Assembly (NCBI GenBank): GCA_905160935.1
Contig: CAJHZI010000425.1
Location: 2,805,001 to 2,869,000, forward strand
Reading direction: 5' to 3'
Source of the DNA: Enchytraeus crypticus
Taxonomy: Eukaryota; Annelida; Clitellata; Enchytraeida; Enchytraeidae
DNA: 64,000 nt
The notes under the pieces were generated by a model. That model had not been told where the DNA came from and ran no database searches. It saw only the letters and a program-made list of their open reading frames with translations. Of this stretch, positions 34,467 to 44,509 are shown piece by piece. The position numbers and the translations under genes are program-made. Each line of letters starts with the position of its first letter. Positions within the stretch are counted from its first letter, which is position 1.

Positions 34467-34590
34467 GAAATTCGGTGCAGTCCTGGAGGATTGTAGGAGT
34501 CCGGTGTGTCTAATCCTGCCCACTGTTGTGTGGATGGTCATCAACATGACCCTCGTCTTCATAGGAGCCTACCTGGTCACATTTCACGCG
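34467..34590 (+). CDS. CLCN7: CLC exon 6 (membrane helix, IEPxAAGSGIP lead-in)
   Basis: Encodes KFGAVLEDCRSPVCLILPTV, VWMVINMTLVFIGAYLVTFH and A. This is the helix before the chloride-binding GSGIP. The donor CACGCG|GTTAGA is phase 0 and joins Ala to the PLAAGSGIP of exon 7. The acceptor is weaker (TTCTTTAACGGAAAG|G); AG at 34456 is an alternative. The intron upstream was remodelled by an antisense repeat. Confidence 0.82.
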
Positions 34591-34842
34591 GTTAGAATTT
34601 ACGCTATAAGTAAATTTTGTAGTAACAACATTGTGTTGTTTTGCAATAGTTTAACCTCAAATAGTTTATCTGACATCATCCTCGTATGAGGAAACGGACG
34701 TTAAACCTTTATTATTATCTATTTATTACCCGGCTGTATTAATTCCACATGAAAATTAGTGTAATCATTAACATATCGGAAATACGTAATAACGGTACCA
34801 TTGTTTGTCACTGTATATTTTGAGTGTATTGAAATAAACATA

Positions 34843-34844
<2 letters not shown>

Positions 34845-34915
<71 letters not shown>
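34845..34915. repeat. (CT)n-(AT)n microsatellite
   Basis: Simple repeat in CLC intron 6. Two more (AT)n tracts lie at 35349-35392 and 35422-35458. Confidence 0.95.
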
Positions 34916-35347
34916 CTCTCTTACTCACTATAGCTCAGTTAAACTGATTATTGCATATCGCTTTTGCAGATCTGGTTTTCTAAAGTACAGTTGTAATAAT
35001 TTTAAGCATCATTCACAGGCTGGAGCAAGAATATGGTTATCCAATGCCGTTTACTTTGACCATATACAAATACATGATTCGGCTATCCTTTGCTGCTCCA
35101 TGTTGTCATTATTGTTTTTGTTATAGATATAATAATTATTACTGTAATTGTTTTGTCTTAACGGGATTTTTTGTATCCAAAAATGTTTCTATTTCTAATG
35201 TATGCAAAGTGAAGCTTAGTTGTAGGTGTTTAATAATATTTGCATCCTTGAATATCTACTTACGCAAGTGCTCTTCAAGCTAAATTTAAACACGTAAATG
35301 CATATTTATAGCTCCTATAAGTTTGTGTTAAACTTTACTATACTATA

Positions 35348-35395
<48 letters not shown>

Positions 35396-35414
35396 TATAT
35401 ACATATACATATAA

Positions 35415-35460
<46 letters not shown>

Positions 35461-35525
35461 CAGTCTATGATCAAAAAATCTCTTTTTGATCGTTTGTATT
35501 TCTGACAGTTGATTTGGTTGTTTAG

Positions 35526-35669
35526 CCACTTGCAGCTGGAAGTGGAATTCCTAACGTCAAGTGTTATTTGAACGGAATCAAGATGCCAGGACTGATGAGC
35601 CTCAGGACTCTGCTAGCCAAGGCTGGAGGTGTGGTCCTATCCGTGTCAGGTGGACTAGCGTGTGGCAAG
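35526..35669 (+). CDS. CLCN7: CLC exon 7 (chloride-binding GSGIP)
   Basis: GGTTGTTTAG|CCA to GGCAAG|GTTAGT, phase 0. Encodes [40 protein letters not shown] and [13 protein letters not shown] contributes the central chloride-coordinating Ser, as in proton-coupled and channel CLCs. The exon stops exactly at GK, before the gating Glu. Cys replaces the usual hydrophobic residue in GLAVGK. Confidence 0.95.
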
Positions 35670-35680
35670 GTTAGTCCTGA

Positions 35681-35684
35681 TTAG

Positions 35685-35730
<46 letters not shown>

Positions 35731-35957
35731 TTCTCTCTATCTCACTCTATATAACTCTGTCTGTCTGTCACTCTCTATCTCTCTGGCTGAAGCCAGTGGC
35801 GATGTCGGTGGGATACTCGACCGCGGATCAGTATGTGCGGGGTTCAAATACGGGGCTCGACCGTCACTGACATCGCTTTCGAGTGAGGAAACTGATGTTA
35901 ACATTAGCTGATAACTGACGTTATCAGCTTTTTTCAATATCTCTTTCATTCTCTCTA

Positions 35958-35999
<42 letters not shown>

Positions 36000-36000
36000 G
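35681..36000 (+). mobile_element. SINE family A inserted in a (CT)n tract
   Basis: The SINE (35785-35940: GGCTGAAGCCAGTGGCGATG, CCGCGGATCAGTATGTGCGG, ATTAGCTGATAACTG near its end) has (CT)n on both sides (35681-35780 and 35942-35999). This suggests insertion within one pre-existing microsatellite. Confidence 0.88.
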
Positions 36001-36143
36001 TTAATCTAAAGTTAGAAATTATTTTCACTGAACACGATATTTAATCGATTATAATCTAACGCGGACATTTTCAACTACTGAAGTTTTCTTAAACTAAAGT
36101 AAATGTAGTAAGTTTCGATGTGCATCGTTTCTTTGCTATCCAG

Positions 36144-36233
36144 GAAGGTCCGATGATCCATTCCGGAGCTATCTGCGCTTCCGGTATGTCCAGGGCAGAG
36201 TTCAAGTGTGGCAAGAAAGTCTGGAGACCTGAG
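36144..36233 (+). CDS. CLCN7: CLC exon 8 (gating glutamate, KEGPMIHSG)
   Basis: Starts at the gating Glu: EGPMIHSGAICASGMSRAEF, then KCGKKVWRPE. GK|EGPMIH across the intron is the CLC selectivity/gating motif. The Glu is present, consistent with gated H+/Cl- coupling. Acceptor TATCCAG; donor CCTGAG|GTTAAT, phase 0. Confidence 0.94.
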
Positions 36234-36239
36234 GTTAAT

Positions 36240-36306
36240 ATTATCCATCAATCAATCAATAAGAATTTAACGTCCGGTTCCTTGCCATAAGGCAATGTCA
36301 GGGACG
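36240..36306 (-). mobile_element. Dispersed repeat, TTAACGTCCGGTTCC family, 3' fragment
   Basis: (ATCA)n then GAATTTAACGTCCGGTTCCT and CATAAGGCAATGTCAGGGAC. It starts within 10 bp of the exon 8 donor. The 36310-36960 stretch of this intron shows nothing identifiable. Confidence 0.75.
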
Positions 36307-36964
36307 ATATATTAAATAATAGTTTATTTTTAATTCTTAAATATTAGTTTAACTCTTTCCTATAAATATTAATGTATAATGTTAAAATAATTTGCAGTCT
36401 GAGCTAGTTTAGGATATTACATATGTTTTAGAGATTGTCATTAAAATAGTAAACATTTGATGATCTAACTGATTATGATAATTATGCGTGTATTATGATT
36501 GTATCATGATAATGTATCATTATTTTATCATGATGTTTGTATTTACCGTTTAAAATACTGCACTGGATAGAGATTTCTAACAATTGCTTCTTTTTCGATG
36601 ACAGTTTATAAAATCACTTAAATCAATGATTTAAGGAGTCAATATAAATCAAAATAAATCTCTACAGAATTCTAAGAACCGTTTAACACAGGTGTTGGAA
36701 AATCATGGAAAACCACTTGACGTATTTGTCTCTGCAATGTTGATTTGATTAAATTTTTGCTATATGTAGCGAGAACTATGTGATGTTAGTCTAGATTTGA
36801 TATAAAAAAGCTAAACAAAGTAAAGAAAAATCAAGGAAAAGATACATATGAATAGAATAGAAAATATATTACAAATAAAATCTCGTATGATGTAGCACTG
36901 AATAGCAAATTAAGTGTCTTAATGTAATTAGAATCAATTATCATTAAAGTTTACAATTAAGCTG

Positions 36965-37296
36965 TGTTGTGATCAGGTTGCTGAAGAATATACCAACCGT
37001 AGACTGCACGTGTCGTAAAAGTAAAGAAAATACTAAGATGATCCAAACCAAAGTCAGACAGGGCATTCTGATTTATATGTAAGCGCATAGGCTCCGGAAA
37101 TTGCTAGAAACTTTGCTTAAAAGGAATGGAAAAGAGGTCTATGTGTATGACAGTCTGAAGATGAAGATGATGATGATTTGGATGATGGTGATGATGATGA
37201 TGGTGATGATGGTGATGATAGTGATGATGGTGATAATGATGATTATGATAATAATGATTATGATGATGATGTTGATGATGATGATGATTGATGATG
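36965..37296 (+). mobile_element. SINE-like element with an expanded (GAT)n tail
   Basis: GAAGAATATACCAACCGTAG, CTGCACGTGTCGTAAAAG and GGCTCCGGAAATTGCTAGAA, then ~140 bp of (GAT)n/(GGT)n. It ends ~40 bp before exon 9. The Met-rich ORF through the tail is an artefact. Confidence 0.8.
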
Positions 37297-37337
37297 ATGA
37301 ATTAAAATTTATTAAATTACGAGCAATTTTTTGCTAG

Positions 37338-37431
37338 ATTTGTGAGCCCCTGCGCACCGATGAGGAGAGAAGGGACTTTGTCGCAGCAGGGGCGGCCTCA
37401 GGGGTGTCTGCTGCATTCGGCAGTCCCGTGG
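37338..37431 (+). CDS. CLCN7: CLC exon 9 ([22 protein letters not shown])
   Basis: TTTTTTGCTAG|ATT to CCCGTGG|GTGGGT, phase 1 out. Encodes [31 protein letters not shown]. Corresponds to the [20 protein letters not shown] block of ClC-6/7. Confidence 0.95.
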
Positions 37432-37815
37432 GTGGGTGCCCCTAGTCTCTGCTCTAAACCTTCACTTTTATTTTTTCATTACACTTGTAAAAAGGGATGT
37501 TTTAAATATTAATATTTCCCATATTTCTCATTCCCATATTCTCATATTCCCATACTTATCTCAGTAAAGTAAATCTAAGTAAAGTTAAATACATTGAGTG
37601 ATTTTTAAGTATAGTATTTAAGGATTCAATGTAGGATTTTAAGTTTATATTTTAAAGCTTTGAATTTAGTCTTAATGTTTATTTTCCAACAGCAAATAGA
37701 CTAGACATGATCCAACATTATAGGCAGTGATGATATTCTATTTTGCCATTTCACAAAATATGGCTATACTTAATATTTTACTGCTCCACAGTTCATCGTT
37801 CATAACTAATTGTCA

Positions 37816-37964
37816 ATATCCAATCAATATCCAATCAATATCCAATCAATATCCAATCAATATCCAATCAATATCCAATCAATATCCAATCAATATCCAA
37901 TCAATATCCAATCAATATCCAATCAATATCCAATCAATATCCAATCAATATCCAATCAATATCC
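37816..37964. repeat. 11-bp minisatellite (CAATATCCAAT)n
   Basis: About 13 perfect units. Phase rotation keeps + strand frames open (SNQYPINIQ peptides); not a gene. Confidence 0.96.
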
Positions 37965-38115
37965 GGGTTTAGTTACTCTACATTGTGATTTCCGTTGTGA
38001 TTTAATTTTGTGATCTTCGTGTCATTGTGATTTTCGTGAAAATAAAACTTCTATCTACATCCATGACCGTACTTGATCAATCTTAGCGTTGTGTCATTAA
38101 TCAATAAGTATTCTT

Positions 38116-38312
38116 TCAGTGCACTGGCTACAGGCAGATTCATGGTATATAGCGCCTCTGCTGATCTCTATCTTCCTTTTTCCTCTTCATGTCCACATAC
38201 GAGTGGATCTTTAAATCATCTATACCATTCCTTTTGATATACCATTATTCTTGGGGATTATGCTTATGACGAGGTGGTCCCCTATTCCTTCCTCAGCTTC
38301 GACTAACATTTA
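38116..38312 (-). mobile_element. RTE-like LINE 3' end, (GA)n family, antisense
   Basis: AGTGCACTGGCTACAGGCAG, ATGTCCACATACGAGTGGAT and CCATTCCTTTTGATATACCA. Extends as far 5' as the 6200-6390 copy, with high similarity to it. Confidence 0.85.
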
Positions 38313-38479
38313 CTGGGCAGGGGCGTCATTCCATGAGAAAACTAATCTGTTTACATAATAAGTACTAAATAAATGAAAATTTCGTATTGGCAGATAAATT
38401 TTAAATTTTATTTCATCTCGGACTTTTAAAAAGAAATGATCCTTTATAACATTATGAAGGAATATTTTTGTACACACAG

Positions 38480-38544
38480 GAGGTGTATTGTTTAGTCTTG
38501 AAGAGGGCGCCAGCTTCCTGCGACAAATGCTCACGTGGAGAATG
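38480..38544 (+). CDS. CLCN7: CLC exon 10 (proton-path FSLEEG)
   Basis: TACACACAG|GA to AGAATG|GTACGA. With the split Gly it encodes GGVLFSLEEGASFLRQMLTW, RM. The second Glu of SLEEG is the internal proton glutamate that marks CLC exchangers. Confidence 0.94.
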
Positions 38545-38599
38545 GTACGAATTCTTATCTGTAATTTCATCTACGTTCTGGCTTCAGTTCAGATTAAGT

Positions 38600-40398
38600 T
38601 CACTGAAATATTTAACAGAAATTTTCAAAATAGATGTTTTCAAATAGCTCTCTCTGGGATCCAATTTTCGATTATGTCACCGCAAATGCATATAAATTGG
38701 AGTTTCACATATTTGGATCATGCTATAACCGATGACGGGAAATGTGAGACTGAAATATGCAGTAGGATTGCACACGCAAAAGTGGCCTTCGGTAATAGGA
38801 AGAACTTTTAGCAAAAATTAAAAAAGACACATAGATAAACATATCGAAAGCCTTGGTTTAGACAATGCTACTTCTTCTTCTTATCGTGTCCCTACACAGC
38901 TTTAAGCCATTTTTAACGAAATTCTTTCGCGGGTTATTAAATACCATTAAATATGGTCTCGTAATTGTTCCACCAAATAAGCTGCACTGCATCATATGCG
39001 CAATGTCCTCCTCTTCGATACCACATTCGCACAGTGTTGATCCGGTATAAAAACCCCAGCGGCTCAGTGAGACCTTCGTTCTACCAACACCTGTGCGAAA
39101 CCTGTTTAGACACACCCATGTACGCCGATTCTCATCAGATCCACATGGGAGATTTTCCGATATTTCAACGCATTTACGTTTCAAGATATTCTTTCCAGAG
39201 TTGGAGACGGGTGTATTCAACTGATTGAGTTAGTGGTGACACTGAGTTGAGGAAAGAGCGTCTGGATTTTAGTCGTGGTCTCTGAGGTCTTTGCCCGTGC
39301 AGTGGATGTCGCTGGTCATATTCTTGTCTACTGCGTTCTGCTTGACTGGCCACTTGACGTCTGATGGTTGGTGGTGCAATGCCAGATAGTAGATATAGAC
39401 TGTCCCTGTATGTTGGTTTCAAGCATCCCGTGATTTGACGGCAAGCATTGTTCAGAGCGCTGTCAAATGTGCATGAGGAGAGCGACCCCAAACAGCACAG
39501 GCATATTCAGCACTAGAGTAGCATAGAGCCAGTGCTGTGGAGCGTAAAGTGGATGCTGTGGCTCCCCAACGAGTGTTTGCCAATTTTCGAAGTATTGAGT
39601 TCCTGGTGTTGATTTTCGCTTTTGTTTTCTCAATATGTTGTTTGAAGCTCAGTGTCCTGTCTAGTGTTACGCCAAGGTATATGGGGGTTCTGCAGTATTC
39701 AATTGCGATACCTTCCCAAGTAATCTTCAATTCTGTATTGGCGTCCTTATTTCGTAAATGGAATGTAGACAATTGAGTTTTGGCAGGGTTTGGCTTTAGG
39801 TGATTCTTCCTATAGTACACTGACAGTTTTCCCAGGACTTCACTTAGTTTCTTTTCTATATCAGTGAAACTCTTAGATTGATAGGCACTGCAGTTGTCAT
39901 CAGCATAAATGAAACTTCTGACATTTGGGATGATTGGCTGATCATTCGTGTATATATTGAACAGAATAGGCGAATAAATGCTACTATATGGATGTGAAAC
40001 GCAGACCTTAAGGAAGGAAAATATTAGGAAACTGGATGCATTGGAAATGTGGATTCTTAAATCCACATTTGGAGAAGAATGGAGAGGATTAGCTGAACTC
40101 AAAATGTTACAAATGAGAAAGTTCTGGAGAGAGTTAGTACAGATAGATAGTCGATAAATGTTAAGAAATTGGAGGAAGAGTAGGATAGGACACATTCTAA
40201 GGGGGGAAAGTCTATTAAAAGAGGTCATAGAAGGTAGAATGGAAGGAAATAGAGGCAGAGGCAGGCCGAGATTAGGTATGTTAGATGATTTAAAGACCCA
40301 CTAATATGTGGACATGAAGAGGAAAGCGAAAACAGATAAGAGTGGAGGCGTCATATACCACGGACCTGCCAGTAGGCACTAAGAGAGAGAGAGAGAGC
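38600..40398 (+). mobile_element. RTE-like LINE 3' part, (GA)n-tailed, split by a nested insertion
   Basis: Left part 38600-38872 encodes a decayed RT C-terminus (SFTYLDHAITDDGKCETEIC, SRIAHAKVAF). The right part resumes at 39986 with LLYGCETQTLRKENIRKLDA, LEMWIL. It ends with MEGNRGRGRPRLGMLDDLK-like coding, GGACCTGCCAGTAGGCACTA and (GA)n at ~40380-40398. Stops and a frameshift make it dead. It lies in CLC intron 10. Confidence 0.85.
38873..39976 (-). mobile_element. Jockey-like LINE, 5'-truncated, nested, with 9-bp target duplication
   Basis: Minus-strand RT C-terminal region: PILFNIYTND, FIYADDNCSAY (YADD catalytic box), HLKPNPAKTQLSTFHLRN, RTPIYLGVTLDRTLSFKQHI, AVWGRSPHA. After a frameshift it continues GCLKPTYRDSLYLLSGIAPP and a zinc-finger-like tail (CECGIEEEDIAHMMQC). 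The 3' tail is (GAA)n, seen as CTTCTTCTTCTT at 38871-38882. AATGCTACT is present at both borders (38864-38872, 39977-39985). The insertion is 1104 bp. Confidence 0.92.
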
Positions 40399-40633
40399 TT
40401 TAGCTTACTCTAAACACTTCAGCTTAGGCTCAACTTCCTTTTGTTTAAAAATAAAATCTCTTGCCTGCTTTGCTGCTGATCATACAGCTACTGTGGGTTA
40501 AGTGTAGCATTAGATTAGTCAAGCAATAGACTCAATTAAATGAAATTTTAACTTTTGTTTAAATATTGACTTTATTAAGTAAGCTATAAATAGCATTATA
40601 TTTACTTTTATGCATTGTATTTGATATTAATAG

Positions 40634-40744
40634 TTGTTTTCCTCGATGACGGCTTGCCTGGTGCTTAACATCATGCTCAGCGCTCTCATCGGCCACGCGG
40701 GTGACATGTCACACCCTGGCCTGGTCACGTTTGGTCACTTACAG
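40634..40744 (+). CDS. CLCN7: CLC exon 11 (membrane helix and luminal SHPGLVTFG)
   Basis: ATATTAATAG|TTG to TTACAG|GTAAAT, phase 0. Encodes LFSSMTACLVLNIMLSALIG and HAGDMSHPGLVTFGHLQ; the latter matches the LSSPGLINFG segment of ClC-7. Confidence 0.93.
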
Positions 40745-40839
40745 GTAAATTACCACAAATATTTAATTCAGTGCAAAATTAATAAATCAATTTGCCTCTT
40801 GATTCATGCTTTCATTTATATGAATGAATGAATAAATGA

Positions 40840-40842
40840 CTC

Positions 40843-40884
<42 letters not shown>

Positions 40885-41040
40885 ACACTTTCTACTTACA
40901 GGTCCATGGTATATAACGACTCCACTCTTCTCTGCCTTCCGCTTTCCTCTTTATGTCCACATTTGAATGAATCTTTAAATAATCTAACATTTCTACATTT
41001 CTAATCTCGGCCTGCTTCTGCCTCTCTTTTCTTCCAAAGC
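40840..41040 (-). mobile_element. RTE-like LINE 3' end after (CT)n, antisense
   Basis: (CT)n at 40847-40880, CAGGTCCATGGTATATAACG, TTCCGCTTTCCTCTTTATGT and TAATCTCGGCCTGCTTCTGC. Confidence 0.82.
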
Positions 41041-41392
41041 AAATGACCGTATCATTTAATAAAAAAATCACCTAGTTGTTGACTTAAGTAGATCAACCAA
41101 TAGCATGCTTTTTTGTAGAGCCCTTAGACTCAAATCTGAAAAAAACTTTTGTTGCTACAATAAATATATCGGTCTACTAATTACATCTGTCTGGCAAACC
41201 GATCTGCCATAACCGATATGACTATTATATCAATCTAAACATGCTTTAAATTTGATTGATCTATTTTTCTAGTAAACTGAAGTTATGCAACAACTACATT
41301 GTCTTATCTACTTTTGATAGGAATTTTCTAGAGAATATGAAGGTTTAGATGATGTGCGCAAACGAACCCTTTTCTATAACAGTTAATCATAG

Positions 41393-41548
41393 CAATAATA
41401 ATAACAACAATTTACTGTCGTCAATGAGAAGGTAAAGCACTATTGAGACAAAATCATGCCGGCGAGAAAAAAGATGGTCCAAATATGGTGCAAATTCCAA
41501 ATTCCAGAAAATCAGTCCAAAGATAAAGGGAATTAAAGAAAAGGATCA
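41393..41548 (-). mobile_element. L2-like LINE 3' UTR, antisense
   Basis: ACTGTCGTCAATGAGAAGG, AGCACTATTGAGACAAAATC and CAAATTCCAAATTCCAGAAA. Confidence 0.85.
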
Positions 41549-41587
41549 GTTCGTCTTCTTGCTCGCCGCAATTCTCAAACTAATTAA

Positions 41588-41672
41588 TGTCAGATCCTGG
41601 GCTCGCCCGTCACTGACATCGCTTTCGAGTGAGGAAACTGACGTTAACATTAGCTTTTACCAGCTTTTAATG
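41588..41672 (+). mobile_element. SINE family A, 5'-truncated
   Basis: ATCCTGGGCTCGCCCGTCAC, TGACATCGCTTTCGAGTGAG, GTTAACATTAGC. Confidence 0.85.
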
Positions 41673-42032
41673 AGTTACAGAGTTCTCTACTCGGGCTCAG
41701 GTGGTTTTGATGTTCCATTGGAAGACGAATGATCATATAACGGGTTCTATACAATAATCATATACTTTATTATAAAGTTCCTCTATTGTTGATAGTTACT
41801 ATATGCGATAGGACTGGATCTATCAATTCTCATTTGAGAATAAGTATATAATATCTTATGGCATCTTAAACTTAGCGGCTTTGTCATCATAAGTACATTT
41901 ATTTTCTCATCTCAAATATATTGGTTACGCCATATTGATATTGCATTTTAAACACGTTAGTTATATGATCTTAAACATAATAACATCGAATGTAACATTA
42001 TCGTATTTTAATTGAAATAATTTACTTTTCAG

Positions 42033-42090
42033 GATTTCTTGGATTTTCGTGCATTTGAAGTTCTAATCTTCATGTTCATGGGTGTGATAG
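42033..42090 (+). CDS. CLCN7: CLC exon 12 (membrane helix I start)
   Basis: TTACTTTTCAG|GAT to GTGATAG|GTAGGT, phase 1. Encodes DFLDFRAFEVLIFMFMGVI, corresponding to the EIPVFIAMGVVGG region. Confidence 0.92.
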
Positions 42091-42662
42091 GTAGGTAATT
42101 GAAAGTTATCTCGCACAGACACAACATATCTTTTCATCAATATACATGTAGTGCTCCGTCATATCCAGGCAAAATTGCAAACTCACATTCAATTATCTAA
42201 ATTTAATGGGTCATAACTCTGAAAATTAAGTCAGGGGATTTCATCAGTAAAGCGTTGCTTTTTTCACACATAAAGTAACCATAATGTATTTATATAGACA
42301 AATTGTGATTTTCTGGTTCATAGGGTCTATTCAGATTTGACAATTTCATATTGTCCTAACTCAATAAGAGTAAACATAATGCACTACTTTGAAATAGGTA
42401 TAATTTAGTCAAATTTAAATGCATTTGTGCACGTCTATGCTTTAAATTGATTTCGTTGGAAAGAATATTGGAATTTTGTATTGCAACTGACAAAAAGTTT
42501 AGAAATCGAAGTATGATTTGATTTATAATAACCTCGGTTCATTTTAATTAGCTACCTGTGTCTAGTGTAATAATGCCGATATATTATCATGAACATATTA
42601 ATAGTGCGTAACATTGTCATATTGAATTTTAAATATTTCTTTTCTTTGTAATTAATCCGCAG

Positions 42663-42723
42663 GGGGTTTTATTGGAGCTGCATTTGTGCAACTGAATTAC
42701 AAAATTACAATGTTTCGCGTAAA
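42663..42723 (+). CDS. CLCN7: CLC exon 13
   Basis: TTAATCCGCAG|GG to GTAAA|GTAAGC. With the split codons it encodes GGFIGAAFVQLNYKITMFRV, then K. Matches the [20 protein letters not shown] block. Phase 2 out. Confidence 0.94.
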
Positions 42724-42964
42724 GTAAGCTTCTTCTTTATTATATTTATCTTAATAGCTTCTATATAGTGCGACATACGCTAAACTTTCTTTTATGTAGT
42801 TGTGATTAGTTAAGAGTATTATACCTGCTTCTTCTTTGATACCTCTAATAAACTTAGTAGAATGTGTAACAACTCAGTATGTAAGCGCATTACGTAACGT
42901 CAAGAAATTGAAATGGCTATTACTAAGTTCCTGGGATTAATTCCCGGTAAATCTGAACAAGCAC

Positions 42965-43019
<55 letters not shown>

Positions 43020-43020
<1 letters not shown>

Positions 43021-43171
43021 TAGTGCACTGCCTACTAGCAGGCCCATTGTATGTAACGCCTTCACTCTTCTCTGTCTTCCGCACTCCTATTCATTTTCAC
43101 ATATGAGTGGGTCTTTAAATCATTTAACATACCTAATCTCGGCCTGAATCTGCCGAGATTAGGTATGTTAA
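43020..43171 (-). mobile_element. RTE-like LINE 3' end with inverted 5' terminus
   Basis: After (AT)n (42968-43018): TTAGTGCACTGCCTACTAGC and CTTTAAATCATTTAACATAC. At its 5' edge a perfect 20-bp inverted repeat (43124-43143 and 43152-43171) surrounds an 8-nt loop. Confidence 0.85.
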
Positions 43172-43432
43172 GCTACTCTCTGACTGTATCTGATATTCTT
43201 TCACTGATTGTAATGCATCTGTAAGTTAAGTTTGATACTGTGGAAGTATTCACAGTTTAGTATTTGGCTAGAAAAGATTTTAATTTTCCCACGGCAAAAG
43301 CACCGAATAGCATCCATAATAGCATCATATTATTTTATCACTGGCTCTTTATTACACTTTAATCTTTTAATACAGAAAGGAGTGTAGATTTCTAAACATT
43401 TAATTCTTAAATACTAGCTGATGTATGCTGAT

Positions 43433-43571
43433 GGACTGGAACAAGTGGCGATGTCAGTAAGATATTCGACCGCGGGTCAGTATGTGCGGGGTTCAAATCC
43501 TGGGGTTGCCAGACACTGACATTGCTTTCGAGTGAGGAAACTGACGTTAACATTTGCTTTTTTTAGCTTTG
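43433..43571 (+). mobile_element. SINE family A, 37 bp upstream of CLC exon 14
   Basis: AAGTGGCGATGTCAGTAAGA, CCGCGGGTCAGTATGTGCGG, GGGTTCAAATCCTGGGG and GACGTTAACATTTGC. Same orientation as the gene. Confidence 0.87.
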
Positions 43572-43608
43572 AAAAATTTATGAAATAAGAAAAGTCGTTT
43601 ATTTTCAG

Positions 43609-43951
43609 GAATGTTAAAAACAAATGGTTCAAGGTGGCTGAAGCCACTGCTATAGCCGGCTGTAGCGCCCTGGTGTTCATGATGCTGATCTACATCGTTC
43701 CATGCTGCTCTCCCATCAGAGGATACAATGCAACCTCTGCTGAAGCCAATCTTTATCATCTCAACAACTCCGAGAATAACAACAACAGCAGCGGCATCAA
43801 TCACGCATTGATGCAACACTCTGACAACCAGTCAACACACGTTCAACATGATGATGAGCATCATGATGATGGGCATGATGATGATGCGCATCATGATGAT
43901 GAACATCATTCTCTGTACGGATGGCATGGGGAGCATGGCTTCGTGGTGCAG
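43609..43951 (+). CDS. CLCN7: CLC exon 14 (helix J and His/Asp-rich luminal loop)
   Basis: TTATTTTCAG|G to GTGCAG|GTTTGT. Encodes NVKNKWFKVAEATAIAGCSA, LVFMMLIYIVPCCSPIRG, then a long luminal loop. The loop starts Asn/Ser-rich (NNSENNNNSSG, with sequons) and becomes almost purely His/Asp/Glu (HDDEHHDDGHDDDAHHDDEH, nt ~43847-43908). Vertebrate ClC-7 has a shorter loop here without such a tract. The frame is unbroken and the exon has ordinary splice phases, so the tract is coding, though it probably arose by GAT/CAT repeat expansion. Confidence 0.93.
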
Positions 43952-44509
43952 GTTTGTAAACTGAAATATTTTATTCGTTTATTTAATCATACGACATACC
44001 ACACTGTTCAGAGTTCGTTTTCTCAAGAATTGTAGGCTTAATTGCTAAATGAATTTGTTAGAAAGATCTAGTCTTAAATTTTTTAAGTAACCAAATAAAT
44101 TTAATAAACGATTAAATAATCATGTAATGACTCAGTCGATTTCTGATGTACTCGATGTTATTTATGTACGTAGGTCAGTAATGAGGTTTTGTAAATTTCG
44201 TTAAAGGATTGTACAAATCATTCATGATTCATCCCAAGCAATGGAACCAACGAATTAAATCCTCACACCAAGCAGACATTAAATAGATGAGCCAGCTCCA
44301 TAAGAACAGACTTAAGAAACAAGACTTAAAAATTAAGATTTAAGAACAGAGCGAAGATTTAAGAATCAAATAAATACGCATCTTAGAATTATTACCGCCA
44401 AACATTGAGAAAGGTACACATGTACGTTTTACTTCAACACGTATTGAATACTTGAGCGTTGTTATGTTGAGAATAAGATCTACCGCTTTCTTACGACACC
44501 ATCATAAAT

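Noticed and set aside
34719-34928. Small ORFs over (AT)n and (CT)n tracts here and elsewhere (6322, 9007, 12032, 20196, 27690, 30033, 58372)
   Set aside because: Dinucleotide repeats give open frames of IY or SL/RE peptides; none has other support.
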